From Stutzerimonas chloritidismutans AW-1 (GTDB lineage: Bacteria > Pseudomonadota > Gammaproteobacteria > Pseudomonadales > Pseudomonadaceae), in NCBI RefSeq assembly GCF_000495915.1, contig NZ_AOFQ01000041.1, positions 1 through 64,000 of the forward strand: a DNA stretch of 64,000 bases, written 5' to 3'. The translations under genes were made by a program, and so were the position numbers. Every line of letters starts with the position of its first letter. Position 1 is the stretch's first letter. The notes under the pieces are model-generated. The model had not been told where the DNA came from, did not search any database, and was given only the letters and a program-made list of their open reading frames with translations. Shown one piece after another: positions 38,430-48,985 of this stretch.

Positions 38430-38819
38430 TTACACGCGGCGCTTCTTCGGCGGACGGCACCCGTTATGCGGGATAGGCGTCACGTCGGTGATGCTGGCGA
38501 TTTTATAACCACATGCGTTCAAAGCACGCACGGCGGACTCCCGACCCGGACCTGGGCCCTTGACGTTGACGTCGAGGTTCTTCAGGCCGTACTCCAGCGC
38601 AGCCTGACCAGCGCGCTCTGCAGCGATCTGGGCAGCGAACGGAGTGCTCTTACGCGAGCCGCGGAAACCGGAACCACCCGAAGTAGCCCAGGACAACGCA
38701 TTGCCCTGACGATCGGTGATGGTCACGATGGTGTTGTTGAAAGACGCGTGGATGTGGGCGATGCCATCAACCACTGTCTTTTTGACTTTTTTACGAGGAC
38801 GAGCAGCAGGTTTTGCCAT
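38430..38819 (-). CDS. rpsK: 30S ribosomal protein S11
   Basis: This 129-aa S11 lines the platform of the small subunit near the mRNA exit. The central motif [20 protein letters not shown] and the C-terminal [16 protein letters not shown] are the family hallmarks. The start ATG at 38819 follows rpsM by 30 bases in the alpha operon. Confidence 0.99.
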
Positions 38820-38849
38820 GACTAAATTCCTGTCGATTCGCTAACGCGA

Positions 38850-39206
38850 TTACTTGCGGATCGGCTTGCGCGGGCCCTTACGGGTACGTGCGTTGGTCTT
38901 GGTACGCTGACCGCGAACCGGCAGACCACGACGATGACGCAGGCCGCGATAGCAACCCAGGTCCATCAAGCGCTTGATTTTCATGTTGACTTCGCGACGC
39001 AGGTCGCCTTCAACGATGAACTTGCCGACTTCGCCACGCAGCAGTTCGACCTGCTCGTCGGAAAGATCCTTGATCTTCGCTGCCGGATTCACACCGGTAG
39101 CAGCACAGATTTCCTGTGCACGGGTGCGACCAACACCGTAGATGTAGGTCAGCGAGATAACAGTGTGCTTGTTATCCGGAATGTTGACGCCTGCAATACG
39201 GGCCAT
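38850..39206 (-). CDS. rpsM: 30S ribosomal protein S13
   Basis: This 118-aa S13 contacts the P-site tRNA and the large subunit. It reads [20 protein letters not shown] and has the conserved [20 protein letters not shown] and a basic tail ending GPRKPIRK. It is the first gene of the alpha operon proper: a promoter (39265-39293) and a hairpin lie in the 129-base gap to rpmJ. Confidence 0.99.
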   Translation of the reverse strand: MARIAGVNIPDNKHTVISLTYIYGVGRTRAQEICAATGVNPAAKIKDLSDEQVELLRGEVGKFIVEGDLRREVNMKIKRLMDLGCYRGLRHRRGLPVRGQRTKTNARTRKGPRKPIRK

Positions 39207-39264
39207 TCAGTGAAACTCCAATTGACAGCTACCTACGCCCCGGAAGCCAAGAAAAGGGCGCGAG

Positions 39265-39293
39265 ATATTAACGCTGTAATAACAAATATTCAA
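39265..39293 (-). promoter_or_regulatory. Candidate alpha operon promoter
   Basis: Leftward, TTGAAT (39293-39288), 17 bases, then TAATAT (39270-39265), about 60 bases before rpsM. The -35 box touches the preceding hairpin. Confidence 0.55.
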
Positions 39294-39319
39294 CCCGGCA
39301 GCGCACTAGCTGCCGGGTT
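39292..39319 (-). terminator. Hairpin between rpmJ and rpsM
   Basis: AACCCGGCAG and CTGCCGGGTT form a perfect 10-bp stem with an eight-base loop, 17 bases after the rpmJ stop. The sequence beyond is AT-rich but not a clean T-run. It probably ends or attenuates spc operon transcripts. Confidence 0.6.
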
Positions 39320-39335
39320 ATAACGCCTTACACAA

Positions 39336-39452
39336 TCAGCCTTGGCGCTGCTTGTGACGCGGTTCTGCGCTACAGATCACGCGCACGACACCGTCGCGAC
39401 GGATGATCTTGCAGTTACGGCACAGCTTTTTAACCGATGCACGAACTTTCAT
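39336..39452 (-). CDS. rpmJ: 50S ribosomal protein L36
   Basis: This 38-aa protein reads [20 protein letters not shown] and ends with [11 protein letters not shown]. Its zinc ligands Cys11, Cys14, Cys27 and His33 are all present, so this is the zinc-binding form. It lies 29 bases after secY and ends just before the rpmJ-rpsM hairpin. Confidence 0.97.
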   Translation of the reverse strand: MKVRASVKKLCRNCKIIRRDGVVRVICSAEPRHKQRQG

Positions 39453-39481
39453 CACCAACTCCTAGAACCTTACGAGCCACC

Positions 39482-40810
39482 TCAGCGGAGCATTCCACTG
39501 CCGTAGCCCTTCAGGTTGGCTTTCTTCATGAGGGAATCGTACTGGTGCGACATGAGGTGTGACTGCACTTGGGACATGAAGTCCATTACAACCACGACCA
39601 CGATCAGCAACGAGGTCCCACCAAGGTAGAACGGCACGTTGGCTGCAACCACAAGAAACTGTGGCAGCAGGCAGACAGCCGTCATGTACAGGGCGCCGAA
39701 CATGGTCAAACGAGTCAACACGCCATCAATGTAGCGAGCCGACTGCTCACCAGGACGAATCCCGGGAATAAACGCGCCAGACTTCTTCAGGTTCTCTGCT
39801 ACGTCTTTCGGATTGAACATCAATGCCGTATAGAAGAAGCAGAAGAAGATGATCCCGGCACTGAACAGCAGAATGTTCAACGGCTGCCCGGGCGCGATCG
39901 CCTGCGAAATGTCAGCCAACCAGCCCATGCTCTCTGACTGACCGAACCACTGCCCCAGCGAAGCCGGGAACAGCAGAATGCTGCTGGCAAAGATAGCCGG
40001 GATGACCCCCGCCATATTCACCTTCAACGGCAAGTGACTGGTCTGCGCGGCAAAGACCTTACGGCCCTGCTGACGCTTCGCGTAGTGAACCGCGATACGG
40101 CGCTGACCACGCTCGATAAACACCACGAAACCGATGATCGCTACAGCGAGCAGGCCAACAGCAAGCAGCGCGATGATATTGATATCGCCCTGGCGAGCAG
40201 ATTCGAACGACTGACCGAGCGCACCCGGCAAGCCGGCGACGATACCTGCGAAGATCAACATCGAGATACCGTTGCCAACGCCACGCTCGGTGATCTGCTC
40301 ACCCAGCCACATCATGAACATCGCACCAGACACGAACGTCGTGATGGCCACGAAGTAGAAGCCGAAATCGTTGCTGAACGCGACACCTTGCCCCGCCAAC
40401 CCGACCGACATACCGATCGCCTGAACGATGGCCAGCACGAGCGTACCGTAACGCGTGTACTGACTGATCTTGCGACGACCGGCCTCACCTTCTTTCTTCA
40501 ACTGCTCCAGCTGTGGGCTGACAGCGGTCATGAGCTGCATGATGATCGATGCCGAAATGTACGGCATGATCCCCAAAGCAAAAATACTCATGCGCTCCAG
40601 CGCACCACCGGAAAACATGTTGAACAAGCTAAGGATGGTCCCCTCGTTCTGACGGAACAGCTCGGCCAGCCGATCGGGATTTATCCCGGGAACAGGGATG
40701 TGTGCGCCAATCCGATAGACGATGATCGCCATGAACAGAAAGCGCAGACGAGCCCAGAGTTCGGACAGACCACCATTACTCAGCGCGGAGAGAGCACCTT
40801 GCTTAGCCAT
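39482..40810 (-). CDS. secY: Preprotein translocase subunit SecY
   Basis: This 442-aa core of the Sec channel has ten predicted membrane helices. The plug and first loop follow [15 protein letters not shown], with the family motif near GIGMPYI-like [18 protein letters not shown] cytoplasmic loop [18 protein letters not shown] lies between helices 6 and 7. It starts directly after the rplO stop (no gap), so the two are translationally coupled within the spc operon. The C terminus [10 protein letters not shown] is intact. Confidence 0.99.
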   Translation of the reverse strand: MAKQGALSALSNGGLSELWARLRFLFMAIIVYRIGAHIPVPGINPDRLAELFRQNEGTILSLFNMFSGGALERMSIFALGIMPYISASIIMQLMTAVSPQLEQLKKEGEAGRRKISQYTRYGTLVLAIVQAIGMSVGLAGQGVAFSNDFGFYFVAITTFVSGAMFMMWLGEQITERGVGNGISMLIFAGIVAGLPGALGQSFESARQGDINIIALLAVGLLAVAIIGFVVFIERGQRRIAVHYAKRQQGRKVFAAQTSHLPLKVNMAGVIPAIFASSILLFPASLGQWFGQSESMGWLADISQAIAPGQPLNILLFSAGIIFFCFFYTALMFNPKDVAENLKKSGAFIPGIRPGEQSARYIDGVLTRLTMFGALYMTAVCLLPQFLVVAANVPFYLGGTSLLIVVVVVMDFMSQVQSHLMSHQYDSLMKKANLKGYGSGMLR

Positions 40811-41245
40811 TTATTCCTCGAACTTGCCGCCAGCTGCTTCGATAGCCGCACGCGCACCTTTGGTGGCTGCGATACCCTTGAGAGTAACCGCACGACCAAC
40901 CTCGCCCGACAGCATGATCTTCACGCGCTGTACGTTCTGGTTGATTACGTTGGCGTCTTTCAGGCTTTGCACGGTAACGACATCACCTTCCACCTTGGCC
41001 AACTCAGAGGTACGAACCTCAGCGCGGTCCATGGCTTTCAGCGAAACGAAACCGAACTTCGGCAGACGACGATGCAGAGGCTGCTGACCACCCTCGAAAC
41101 CGGGAGCGATCTTGCCGCCGGAACGAGAGGTCTGACCCTTGTGACCACGGCCACAGGTCTTGCCCAGGCCACTACCGATACCACGACCGGGACGCAGCTT
41201 TTCGCGACGGGCACCCGGCGCAGAACGCAGATCGTTCAGTTGCAT
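40811..41245 (-). CDS. rplO: 50S ribosomal protein L15
   Basis: This 144-aa L15 has the extended Gly/Arg-rich N terminus ([21 protein letters not shown]) that threads into 23S rRNA, and the globular C-terminal domain ending [15 protein letters not shown]. It is three bases after rpmD and abuts secY. Confidence 0.99.
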   Translation of the reverse strand: MQLNDLRSAPGARREKLRPGRGIGSGLGKTCGRGHKGQTSRSGGKIAPGFEGGQQPLHRRLPKFGFVSLKAMDRAEVRTSELAKVEGDVVTVQSLKDANVINQNVQRVKIMLSGEVGRAVTLKGIAATKGARAAIEAAGGKFEE

Positions 41246-41248
41246 GGC

Positions 41249-41428
41249 TTAGCCCTCCACACGGAGCATGTAATAAGCCTTGTTGATCATGCCGCGATTT
41301 TCAGGAGTATCCTGAACCTCGACGGTGTGACCAATGCGACGCAGGCCAAGACCCTTGACGCACAGCTTGTGATTGGGGATACGACCGCTGACACTCTTGA
41401 TCAGCGTGACCTTGACGGTGTTAGCCAT
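41249..41428 (-). CDS. rpmD: 50S ribosomal protein L30
   Basis: This 59-aa protein reads [20 protein letters not shown], has the central [20 protein letters not shown] and ends AYYMLRVEG, the short bacterial form of L30. It lies between rpsE (two-base gap) and rplO (three-base gap) in the usual spc order. Confidence 0.97.
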   Translation of the reverse strand: MANTVKVTLIKSVSGRIPNHKLCVKGLGLRRIGHTVEVQDTPENRGMINKAYYMLRVEG

Positions 41429-41430
41429 GA

Positions 41431-41931
41431 TCAGGAAATCTCCTCGACGCTCTTGCCACGCTTGGCAGCAATCGACTCAGGCGACTGCATCGCCTTCAGA
41501 CCCTTAAAGGTGGCGTGAACCACGTTGACCGGGTTGGTAGAGCCGTAGCACTTGGCCAGTACGTTCTGAACGCCAGCAACTTCCAGAATGGCGCGCATGG
41601 CACCACCGGCAATCACGCCGGTACCCTCGGAGGCAGGCTGCATGTAGACCTTGGACGCGCCATGCGCGGCCTTGGTGGCGTACTGCAGAGTAGTGCCATT
41701 CAGGTCGACCTGGATCATGTTGCGGCGAGCCGCCTCCATAGCCTTTTGAATAGCAGCCGGTACTTCACGGGACTTGCCACGACCGAAGCCGACACGACCC
41801 TTGCCATCACCGACCACAGTCAGCGCGGTGAAGGTGAAGATACGACCACCTTTTACAGTTTTTGCGACGCGGTTAACTTGAACCAGCTTCTCGATGTAGC
41901 CTTCGTCGCGCTTTTGCTCGTTATTTGCCAT
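41431..41931 (-). CDS. rpsE: 30S ribosomal protein S5
   Basis: This 166-aa S5 helps keep decoding accurate and the 30S mRNA entry site open. The double-stranded-RNA-binding-like N-terminal domain includes [20 protein letters not shown] and [20 protein letters not shown]. The C-terminal domain has [12 protein letters not shown]. Three-base gap from rplR. Confidence 0.99.
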   Translation of the reverse strand: MANNEQKRDEGYIEKLVQVNRVAKTVKGGRIFTFTALTVVGDGKGRVGFGRGKSREVPAAIQKAMEAARRNMIQVDLNGTTLQYATKAAHGASKVYMQPASEGTGVIAGGAMRAILEVAGVQNVLAKCYGSTNPVNVVHATFKGLKAMQSPESIAAKRGKSVEEIS

Positions 41932-41934
41932 AAC

Positions 41935-42285
41935 TTAGAACTCCAGCCCGCCTTCACGAGCAGCTTCAGCCAGTGCCTTGACACGACCGTGGTACTTGAA
42001 GCCAGAACGGTCGAACGCCACCTGAGTGACACCTGCGGCTTTCGCGCGCTCAGCGACCAGCTGACCGACTTTCTTGGCAGCGTCGACGTTGCCGGTGGCG
42101 GCGTCACGCAGTTCTTTGTCCAGAGTCGAGGCGCTGGCCAGGACCTTGCCGCCGTCGGCCGAAAGGACCTGGGCGTAGATGTGCTGGGAAGAGCGGTACA
42201 CGCAGAGGCGTACGGTTTCCAGCTCGCGCATCTTCAGGCGTGCCTTGCGAGCGCGACGCAGACGAGTTTCTTTCTTTACGCTCAT
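41935..42285 (-). CDS. rplR: 50S ribosomal protein L18
   Basis: This 116-aa L18 binds 5S rRNA. It has a basic start ([20 protein letters not shown]), the conserved [16 protein letters not shown] and the end [15 protein letters not shown]. It lies between rplF (10-base gap) and rpsE. Confidence 0.99.
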   Translation of the reverse strand: MSVKKETRLRRARKARLKMRELETVRLCVYRSSQHIYAQVLSADGGKVLASASTLDKELRDAATGNVDAAKKVGQLVAERAKAAGVTQVAFDRSGFKYHGRVKALAEAAREGGLEF

Positions 42286-42295
42286 TTGCTATGCC

Positions 42296-42829
42296 CTACT
42301 TCTTCTTAGCTTCTTTGCGACGGACTACTTCATCCGAGTACCGCACGCCTTTGCCCTTGTAGGGCTCAGGGCGACGGAAGTCGCGGATTTCAGCAGCCAC
42401 CTGACCGACCAGTTGCTTGTCGACACCCTTGATCAGGATATCGGTCTGGCTGGGGGTCTCAGCGGTAACGCCTTGCGGCAGTTCGTAATCCACCGGATGC
42501 GAGAAACCGAGAGCCAGGGACAGCACTTGACCTTTGGCTTGCGCCTTGTAACCAACACCAACCAGCTGAAGCTTGCGCTCGAAGCCTTGGCTGACGCCGA
42601 TCACCATGTTGTTGACCAGCGCACGGGTAGTGCCGGCCATGGCGCGAGTTTGCTGATCACCATTACGGCCAGCAAAACGCAGCTCACCAGACTCCTGGAT
42701 GACCTCCACGGACGGATGAACATTCAGTTCGAGAGCGCCTTTTGCGCCCTTCACCGAAAGCTGCTGACCAGACATCTTGATTTCGACGCCAGCAGGCAGC
42801 TTGACGGGGTTCTTAGCAACGCGAGACAT
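42296..42829 (-). CDS. rplF: 50S ribosomal protein L6
   Basis: This 177-aa L6 lies near the factor-binding site. It begins [20 protein letters not shown], has duplicated alpha/beta domains, and its C-terminal signature is [17 protein letters not shown]. It is 12 bases after rpsH. Confidence 0.99.
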   Translation of the reverse strand: MSRVAKNPVKLPAGVEIKMSGQQLSVKGAKGALELNVHPSVEVIQESGELRFAGRNGDQQTRAMAGTTRALVNNMVIGVSQGFERKLQLVGVGYKAQAKGQVLSLALGFSHPVDYELPQGVTAETPSQTDILIKGVDKQLVGQVAAEIRDFRRPEPYKGKGVRYSDEVVRRKEAKKK

Positions 42830-42841
42830 GCTTATCCCCCC

Positions 42842-43234
42842 TTAGAACACAGTGCAGAGCACTTCGCCGCCAACACCAGCAGCCCGAGCAGCCCGATCAG
42901 TCATCACACCCTTGTTGGTGGAGACAATCGACACACCCAAACCGCCACGTACTTTCGGCAACTGGTCAACGGATTTGTACTGGCGCAGGCCAGGACGACT
43001 TACGCGCTTGAGCTCCTCGATGACCGGACGGCCTTCGAAATACTTCAGCTCGATGGACAGTTGCGGCTTGGCGTCGCCACTGACCTGGTATCCCGCGATA
43101 TAGCCTTCACCTTGAAGAACGTTGGCAACAGCCACCTTCAGAGTGGAAGACGGCATGCTTACGACGGACTTTTCGGCCATCTGGGCATTACGGATACGAG
43201 TTAGCATGTCCGCTAACGGGTCCTGCATACTCAT
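42842..43234 (-). CDS. rpsH: 30S ribosomal protein S8
   Basis: This 130-aa central-domain 16S rRNA binder reads [20 protein letters not shown] and ends with the signature [20 protein letters not shown] then GGEVLCTVF. In E. coli S8 represses the spc operon at rplE. Here rpsH is preceded by a 184-base gap with two hairpins and a promoter. Confidence 0.99.
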   Translation of the reverse strand: MSMQDPLADMLTRIRNAQMAEKSVVSMPSSTLKVAVANVLQGEGYIAGYQVSGDAKPQLSIELKYFEGRPVIEELKRVSRPGLRQYKSVDQLPKVRGGLGVSIVSTNKGVMTDRAARAAGVGGEVLCTVF

Positions 43235-43330
43235 GGGCTCTTAGCTCCTAATACAAAAAAATAAGCCTTGGACGGCTCGTGTCGCCAACAGGCAAACCCC
43301 ACAAAAATGCAAGGCTCAGGCGAGCCGGGC

Positions 43331-43359
43331 ATTCTAGAGAGTTGCCAGAAACGAATCAA
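43331..43359 (-). promoter_or_regulatory. Promoter upstream of rpsH
   Basis: Leftward, TTGATT (43359-43354), exactly 17 bases, then TAGAAT (43336-43331), a strong sigma70 match about 95 bases before rpsH. It overlaps the edge of the hairpin at 43357-43376. Confidence 0.7.
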
Positions 43360-43376
43360 GCCCCATGAGGGGCTTG
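43357..43376 (-). terminator. Second hairpin after rpsN
   Basis: CAAGCCCC and GGGGCTTG form a perfect 8-bp stem with a four-base loop in the rpsN-rpsH gap. Confidence 0.5.
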
Positions 43377-43380
43377 AACG

Positions 43381-43407
43381 AAAAACAAACAGGACCCGCA
43401 GGGCCCT
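43381..43407 (-). terminator. Terminator after rpsN
   Basis: Leftward, AGGGCCC and GGGTCCT form a 7-bp stem followed by GTTTGTTTTT, 11 bases after the rpsN stop. It looks like a working intrinsic terminator or attenuator inside the spc gene order. Confidence 0.65.
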
Positions 43408-43418
43408 GGATGCTTCTA

Positions 43419-43724
43419 TTACCAGCTGGCCTTAACCAGACCCGGCACGTCACCACGCATTGCCGCCTGACGCAGCATGTTGCGCGCGAGGCCGAACTTG
43501 CGGTAAACGCCGTGCGGACGACCAGTCAGACGGCAGCGGTTGCGCAGGCGCGAAGCGCTTGCGTCACGAGGCTGCTTCTGCAGTGCGACCTGAGCTTCCC
43601 AGCGCGCTTCCGGAGAGGACTCCGGGCTTGCGATGATTGCTTTCAGTGCAGCACGCTTCTGGGCGAACTTGGCGACCGTTTGCTGACGCTTCAGCTCACG
43701 GTTCTTCATGCTTTGCTTAGCCAT
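43419..43724 (-). CDS. rpsN: 30S ribosomal protein S14
   Basis: This 101-aa S14 begins [20 protein letters not shown]; the frame extends upstream to 43790, but this start is the family one. It has [20 protein letters not shown] and ends GLVKASW. It lacks the CxxC pairs of the zinc form, so it is the long zinc-free type. 13 bases after rplE. Confidence 0.98.
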   Translation of the reverse strand: MAKQSMKNRELKRQQTVAKFAQKRAALKAIIASPESSPEARWEAQVALQKQPRDASASRLRNRCRLTGRPHGVYRKFGLARNMLRQAAMRGDVPGLVKASW

Positions 43725-43737
43725 GTGCCTACTCCAA

Positions 43738-44277
43738 TCAGTTACGGAACGGGAAGTTGAAAGCGCGCAGCAGAGCGCGACCTTCTTCATCCGTCCGAGC
43801 AGTAGTGGTCAGAGTGATGTCCAGACCACGCAGGGCATCGATCTTGTCGTAATCGATTTCCGGGAAGATGATCTGCTCTTTGACGCCCATACTGTAGTTG
43901 CCGCGGCCATCGAAGGACTTGGCATTCAGGCCGCGGAAGTCACGCACGCGCGGCAGGGAGATCGAAAGCAGGCGATCCAGGAATTCATACATACGATCAC
44001 TGCGCAGCGTGACCTTGACGCCGATCGGCCAGCCTTCGCGGACTTTGAAGCCTGCGATGGACTTGCGAGCGTGAGTCACTACAACCTTCTGGCCGGTGAT
44101 CTTTTCCAGGTCAGCAACAGCATTGTCGATGATCTTCTTGTCACCGATCGCTTCGCCGATACCCATGTTGAGGGTGATCTTGGTGATACGCGGAACTTCC
44201 ATCACGTTGCCAAGCTTCAGTTCTTCCTTCAGCTTGGGCGCGATTTCCTTCCGATAAACTTCTTTTAGTCGTGCCAT
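43738..44277 (-). CDS. rplE: 50S ribosomal protein L5
   Basis: This 179-aa 5S rRNA binder contacts the P-site tRNA. It has [20 protein letters not shown], the conserved [20 protein letters not shown] and [11 protein letters not shown], and ends [13 protein letters not shown]. 19 bases after rplX. Confidence 0.99.
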   Translation of the reverse strand: MARLKEVYRKEIAPKLKEELKLGNVMEVPRITKITLNMGIGEAIGDKKIIDNAVADLEKITGQKVVVTHARKSIAGFKVREGWPIGVKVTLRSDRMYEFLDRLLSISLPRVRDFRGLNAKSFDGRGNYSMGVKEQIIFPEIDYDKIDALRGLDITLTTTARTDEEGRALLRAFNFPFRN

Positions 44278-44296
44278 GGTTATCTACCTAGCAGTC

Positions 44297-44611
44297 TCAA
44301 GCGTCAACCGGCTTCTGGGTCGACTTGAAGACACGAATTTTCTTGCCTTCTTCAACCTTGAAGCCAACGCGGTCTGCCTTGTTGGTCTCACCGTTGAAAA
44401 TGGCGACGTTAGAGACGTGCAAAGGCGCCTCCTTCTCGACGATACCGCCCTGAACGCCGGACATCGGGTTAGGCTTGGTATGGCGCTTTACGAGATTGAT
44501 CCCGCCAACGACCAGACGGTCGTCCGCGAGGACCTTCAGCACCTTACCGCGCTTGCCCTTGTCTTTGCCGGCGATGACGATGATCTCGTCGTTGCGACGA
44601 ATCTTTTGCAT
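44297..44611 (-). CDS. rplX: 50S ribosomal protein L24
   Basis: This 104-aa early assembly initiator has the KOW motif region [20 protein letters not shown] and the conserved [20 protein letters not shown]. 11 bases after rplN. Confidence 0.99.
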
Positions 44612-44622
44612 GCGGCTACTCC

Positions 44623-44991
44623 TTACAGCACTTCAGGGGCGAGCGAGACGATCTTCATGAACTTCTCGGTACGAAGTTCACGCGTCACCGGCCCAAAGAT
44701 ACGGGTGCCGATAGGCTCCTGCTTGTTGTTCAGCAGAACAGCAGCATTGCCATCGAAGCGAATGATGGAGCCATCGGGACGACGAACACCGTGACGAGTG
44801 CGAACCACAACAGCGGTCATCACCTGGCCTTTCTTGACCTTGCCACGAGGAATCGCTTCCTTGACGGTTACTTTGATAATGTCGCCGATGCCGGCGTAAC
44901 GACGGTGAGAACCGCCGAGCACCTTGATACACATGACGCGACGAGCGCCACTGTTATCAGCCACATCGAGCATGGATTGAGTCTGAATCAT
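44623..44991 (-). CDS. rplN: 50S ribosomal protein L14
   Basis: This 122-aa L14 begins [20 protein letters not shown], has [20 protein letters not shown] and ends [10 protein letters not shown]. It contacts the small subunit at an inter-subunit bridge. It follows rpsQ after 23 bases with no separate promoter seen, so the S10 and spc gene sets are probably cotranscribed here. Confidence 0.99.
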
Positions 44992-45014
44992 ATAATTTCT
45001 CCGACCCCTAGCCC

Positions 45015-45281
45015 TTAGACTTCGACGGCGCGTTCAACGACATCAACCAGCATCCAGGACTTGGTCTTTGCCAGCGGACGAGTCTCGCGGATGGTGACCT
45101 TGTCGCCGATACGGCACTGGTTGGTTTCGTCGTGGGCGTGCAGTTTGGTCGAACGCTTCACGTATTTACCGTAGATCGGGTGCTTGACGCGACGCTCGAT
45201 CAGAACGGTGATGGTCTTGTCCATCTTGTCGCTGACGACGCGGCCGGTCAGCGTGCGGACGGTTTTCTGAGCTTCAGCCAT
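45015..45281 (-). CDS. rpsQ: 30S ribosomal protein S17
   Basis: This 88-aa OB-fold protein reads [20 protein letters not shown] and has the signature [23 protein letters not shown] at 45281 is chosen over 45287 as the family start. Two-base gap from rpmC. Confidence 0.98.
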   Translation of the reverse strand: MAEAQKTVRTLTGRVVSDKMDKTITVLIERRVKHPIYGKYVKRSTKLHAHDETNQCRIGDKVTIRETRPLAKTKSWMLVDVVERAVEV

Positions 45282-45283
45282 GA

Positions 45284-45475
45284 TCACTTACCTGCCTGCT
45301 GGTTGAGCACAGTCTTGACACGAGCGATGTCGCGCTTGACTTGCGAGAGCAGGTGAGACTGCCCCAACTGGCCAGTCGCTTTCTGCATACGCAGATTGAA
45401 CTGGTCCCGCAGCAGCTCGAGCAGTTGCTCGTTCAGCTGCTCAACGGATTTTTCACGAAGTTCATTCGCTTTCAT
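45284..45475 (-). CDS. rpmC: 50S ribosomal protein L29
   Basis: This 63-aa helical hairpin reads [20 protein letters not shown] and ends TVLNQQAGK. It lies by the exit tunnel, where trigger factor docks. The ATG at 45475 overlaps the rplP stop by one base. Confidence 0.98.
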   Translation of the reverse strand: MKANELREKSVEQLNEQLLELLRDQFNLRMQKATGQLGQSHLLSQVKRDIARVKTVLNQQAGK

Positions 45476-45888
45476 CACATCACCGTCCGCTTAACAAAGG
45501 AGGTGGCGAGCGGCAGCTTTGCAGCGGCCAGGGCGAAAGCCTCACGCGCCAGCTCTTCGGAAACACCCTCGATCTCGTAGAGCACCTTGCCCGGCTGAAT
45601 CTGGGCTACCCAGTACTCGACGCTACCCTTACCTTTACCCATCCGGACTTCCAGAGGCTTCTTGGTTACAGGCTTGTCGGGGAACACGCGGATCCAGATC
45701 TTTCCGCCACGCTTTACGTGACGGGTGAGCGCACGACGTGCAGCCTCGATCTGACGCGCGGTCAGACGACCACGGGAAACAGACTTCAGCGCGAATTCGC
45801 CGAAGCTGACCTTGCTACCGCGCTGAGCCAGACCACGGTTGTGGCCGGTCATCTGCTTGCGGAATTTTGTACGCTTGGGTTGCAACAT
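45475..45888 (-). CDS. rplP: 50S ribosomal protein L16
   Basis: This 137-aa L16 organises the A site and is a late assembly protein. It begins [20 protein letters not shown], has the conserved [20 protein letters not shown] and [17 protein letters not shown]. 12 bases after rpsC; overlaps rpmC. Confidence 0.99.
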   Translation of the reverse strand: MLQPKRTKFRKQMTGHNRGLAQRGSKVSFGEFALKSVSRGRLTARQIEAARRALTRHVKRGGKIWIRVFPDKPVTKKPLEVRMGKGKGSVEYWVAQIQPGKVLYEIEGVSEELAREAFALAAAKLPLATSFVKRTVM

Positions 45889-45900
45889 TTGGCGTACCCC

Positions 45901-46587
45901 TTACTTAGCAGCTTTTTTACGAGGAGCAGGCGCTTGAGGCTTGAGCTCTTCATGGCGACCACCAATTACTTCGCCCTTGAAGATCCACACCTTCACGCCG
46001 ATCACACCGTAAGTGGTGTGCGCTTCGTAAGTGTTGTAATCGATATCGGCACGCAGGGTGTGCAGAGGCACACGACCTTCGCGATACCACTCGGTACGGG
46101 CAATTTCAGCCCCACCCAGACGACCACTGACCTGGATCTTGATGCCTTTGGCACCAATGCGCATGGCGTTCTGTACGGCGCGCTTCATGGCGCGACGGAA
46201 CATCACGCGACGCTCCAGCTGCTGAGCTACGCTCTGTGCAACCAGCATTGCGTCGAGCTCCGGCTTGCGGATCTCTTCGATATTGATGTGCACCGGCACA
46301 CCCATTTGCTTGGTCAGGTCCTGACGCAGCTTCTCAACATCCTCACCCTTCTTGCCGATCACAATGCCGGGACGAGCGGTGTGGATGGTGATGCGTGCGG
46401 TTTGAGCCGGGCGATGGATATCGATACGGCTTACGGACGCGCTTTTTAATTTGTCTTGGAGGTACTCACGCACGTTCAGATCTGCAAGCAGATAGTCTGC
46501 ATACGTGCGGCCGTCTGCGTACCAGACGGAGGTGTGCTCCTTGACGATTCCCAGGCGAATGCCAGTGGGATGTACTTTCTGACCCAT
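45901..46587 (-). CDS. rpsC: 30S ribosomal protein S3
   Basis: This 228-aa S3 lines the mRNA entry. The start is [20 protein letters not shown] at 46587; the frame runs on to 46671, but that part lies inside rplV. The KH domain spans residues 39-106 ([18 protein letters not shown]). The C-terminal region has [20 protein letters not shown] and a basic tail ending [10 protein letters not shown]. Confidence 0.99.
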   Translation of the reverse strand: MGQKVHPTGIRLGIVKEHTSVWYADGRTYADYLLADLNVREYLQDKLKSASVSRIDIHRPAQTARITIHTARPGIVIGKKGEDVEKLRQDLTKQMGVPVHINIEEIRKPELDAMLVAQSVAQQLERRVMFRRAMKRAVQNAMRIGAKGIKIQVSGRLGGAEIARTEWYREGRVPLHTLRADIDYNTYEAHTTYGVIGVKVWIFKGEVIGGRHEELKPQAPAPRKKAAK

Positions 46588-46600
46588 CTGATCGACTCCG

Positions 46601-46933
46601 TTACTTGTCCGCAACCTTGACAGTGATATGGCAAGACCGCTTGACGATGCGATCAGCGCGGCCTTTGGCACGCGGCATGATGCGCTTAAGCGAACGCCCC
46701 TCGTTGACGAAGACCGTGGAGACTTTCAAGTCATCCACATCTGCGCCTTCGTTGTGCTCGGCGTTGGCAACGGCCGACTCCAGCACTTTCTTCATGATCT
46801 CGGCGGCTTTCTTGCTACTGAAAGCCAGGAGGTTGAGCGCTTCGCCCACCTTCTTCCCGCGGATCTGGTCGGCGACCAGGCGGGCTTTCTGGGCGGAGAT
46901 GCGAGCGCCCGACAACTTAGCGGCTACTTCCAT
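46601..46933 (-). CDS. rplV: 50S ribosomal protein L22
   Basis: This 110-aa L22 has a long beta-hairpin lining the exit tunnel. Conserved parts are [20 protein letters not shown] and the hairpin [20 protein letters not shown]. It shows no insertion or deletion in the hairpin loop of the kind tied to macrolide resistance. 13 bases after rpsS. Confidence 0.99.
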
Positions 46934-46946
46934 CTTTCCTTACCCC

Positions 46947-47222
46947 TTAGCGCTTGCCTTTCTTGTCCGCCACATGCCCGCGATATGTACGGGTTGCAGC
47001 GAACTCGCCGAGTTTGTGGCCGACCATGTCTTCGGACACGAGGACCGGTACATGTTGACGACCGTTATGTACAGCGATGGTCAGACCGACCATTTGCGGC
47101 AGGATCATCGAACGACGCGACCAGGTTTTAACTGGCTTACGATCGCTCTTTTCCACCGCCGCTTCGACCTTCTTCAGTAGGTGAAGATCGATAAAAGGAC
47201 CTTTTTTCAGAGAACGCGGCAC
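46947..47222 (-). CDS. rpsS: 30S ribosomal protein S19
   Basis: This 91-aa S19 in the head of the small subunit begins [20 protein letters not shown], has the conserved [20 protein letters not shown] and ends HVADKKGKR. 16 bases after rplB. Confidence 0.99.
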   Translation of the reverse strand: MPRSLKKGPFIDLHLLKKVEAAVEKSDRKPVKTWSRRSMILPQMVGLTIAVHNGRQHVPVLVSEDMVGHKLGEFAATRTYRGHVADKKGKR

Positions 47223-47238
47223 TGTCGTATCCCTCTAG

Positions 47239-48060
47239 TTACTTGCGACGACGGACAATCATGTTATCGGTGCGCTTGTTAGTGCGGGTCTTCGCGCCCT
47301 TAGTCGGGAAGCCCCATGGCGACACCGGATGACGACCACCGGAGGTACGACCTTCACCACCACCGTGCGGGTGATCGACCGGGTTCATCGCGACACCACG
47401 AACGGTAGGACGAATGCCCTTCCAGCGCTTAGCCCCTGCCTTGCCCAGCGAACGCAGGCTGTGCTCGGAGTTCGAGACCTCGCCCAGGGTCGCACGGCAC
47501 TCGGCCAGCACCTTGCGCATCTCGCCGGAGCGCAGACGCAGCGTCACGTAGGAACCCTCGCGAGCAACCAGCTGAGCAGAAGCGCCAGCGGAGCGAGCGA
47601 TCTGAGCACCCTTACCCGGCTTGAGCTCGACACCGTGAACGGTAGAACCCAGCGGGATGTTGCGCAGCGGCAGGCTGTTGCCAGCCTTGATCGGAGCATT
47701 GATGCCCGAGACCAGTTGATCGCCAGCGCTTACACCCTTCGGCGCGATGATGTAGCGACGCTCACCATCGGCATACTTCAGCAGCGCAATGTGCGCAGTA
47801 CGGTTCGGGTCATATTCGATACGCTCGACGATGGCAGGAATACCATCCTTGTTGCGACGAAAATCAACCAGACGGTAATGCTGCTTGTGACCACCACCAA
47901 TGTGGCGAGTGGTGATACGACCGTTGTTGTTACGGCCGCCAGTCTTCGACTTCTTCTCGAGCAGCGGTGCGTAAGGAGCGCCTTTGTGCAGCTCCTGATT
48001 GACCACCTTGACCACAAAACGGCGGCCCGCGGAAGTCGGTTTGCATTTAACGATTGCCAT
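47239..48060 (-). CDS. rplB: 50S ribosomal protein L2
   Basis: This 273-aa L2 is needed for subunit joining and peptidyl transfer. It reads [20 protein letters not shown] and has [20 protein letters not shown]. The C-terminal signature with the key His region is [20 protein letters not shown]. 14 bases after rplW. Confidence 0.99.
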   Translation of the reverse strand: MAIVKCKPTSAGRRFVVKVVNQELHKGAPYAPLLEKKSKTGGRNNNGRITTRHIGGGHKQHYRLVDFRRNKDGIPAIVERIEYDPNRTAHIALLKYADGERRYIIAPKGVSAGDQLVSGINAPIKAGNSLPLRNIPLGSTVHGVELKPGKGAQIARSAGASAQLVAREGSYVTLRLRSGEMRKVLAECRATLGEVSNSEHSLRSLGKAGAKRWKGIRPTVRGVAMNPVDHPHGGGEGRTSGGRHPVSPWGFPTKGAKTRTNKRTDNMIVRRRK

Positions 48061-48074
48061 GATGCACCCCTTCC

Positions 48075-48374
48075 TTACTCAGCACTGCCGGAGAAATCGA
48101 GATCCTGGCCCGGCTGAAGCGCGATATATGCCTTCTTCCAGTCGTTGCGCTTGCCCAGACCGCGAGCGGTACGCTTGGTCTTGCCCTGAACGTTCAGGGT
48201 GTTGACGGCGGCGACCTTCACGTCGAACAGGCTCTCAACAGCCTTCTTGATTTCCAGCTTGGTTGCGTCGGTCGCAACCTTGAAAACGAATTGCTTCTTG
48301 CTGTCAGCCAGCACGGTAGCCTTCTCAGAGACGTGCGGACCAAGCAGGACTTTGAATACGCGTTCCTGGTTCAT
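48075..48374 (-). CDS. rplW: 50S ribosomal protein L23
   Basis: This 99-aa tunnel-exit protein docks trigger factor and SRP. It begins [20 protein letters not shown] and has [20 protein letters not shown]. Its start overlaps the rplD stop by four bases, giving translational coupling. Confidence 0.99.
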   Translation of the reverse strand: MNQERVFKVLLGPHVSEKATVLADSKKQFVFKVATDATKLEIKKAVESLFDVKVAAVNTLNVQGKTKRTARGLGKRNDWKKAYIALQPGQDLDFSGSAE

Positions 48375-48973
48375 CCCAGCAGCTCCTCGAATTTCTTCAC
48401 AGCCGACACGGTGATCAACACCTTGTCATAGGCGATCAGGCTGACCGGATCGGAACCCTGGACATCACGCACATCGACATGCGGCAGGTTGCGCGCAGCC
48501 AGGTACAGGTTCTGATCGACAGCATCGGAAACGATCAGCACATCGCTCAGGCCCATACCATTGAGCTTGCTAGCAAGCACCTTGGTTTTCGGCGCGTCGA
48601 CGGCGAAATCTTCTACGACAACCAGACGCTCGGAGCGGACCAGCTCAGCAAGAATGGAACGCAGCGCAGCGCGATACATCTTCTTGTTCAGCTTCTGATC
48701 ATGGTTCTGAGGACGCGCGGCGAATGTTACGCCACCGCCACGCCAGATCGGGCCACGACTGGTACCAGCACGAGCACGACCTGTGCCCTTCTGGCGCCAC
48801 GGACGCTTGCCACCACCGGACACATCGGAGCGGGTTTTCTGCTGCTTGCTACCCTGACGACCGCCGGCCATGTAGGCGACGACTGCCTGGTGCACCAGCG
48901 TCTCGTTGAACTCACCACCAAAGGTGCGATCGGAGACTTCGATGGCCTGTGCGCCATTTACATTCAATTGCAT
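48371..48973 (-). CDS. rplD: 50S ribosomal protein L4
   Basis: This 200-aa L4 has a loop lining the exit tunnel, [20 protein letters not shown] near residues 47-66, with the usual sequence. In E. coli L4 represses its own S10 operon through leader attenuation; the short rpsJ leader here shows no such structure. 12 bases after rplC. Confidence 0.99.
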   Translation of the reverse strand: MQLNVNGAQAIEVSDRTFGGEFNETLVHQAVVAYMAGGRQGSKQQKTRSDVSGGGKRPWRQKGTGRARAGTSRGPIWRGGGVTFAARPQNHDQKLNKKMYRAALRSILAELVRSERLVVVEDFAVDAPKTKVLASKLNGMGLSDVLIVSDAVDQNLYLAARNLPHVDVRDVQGSDPVSLIAYDKVLITVSAVKKFEELLG

Positions 48974-48985
48974 GTGAACTCCCCC

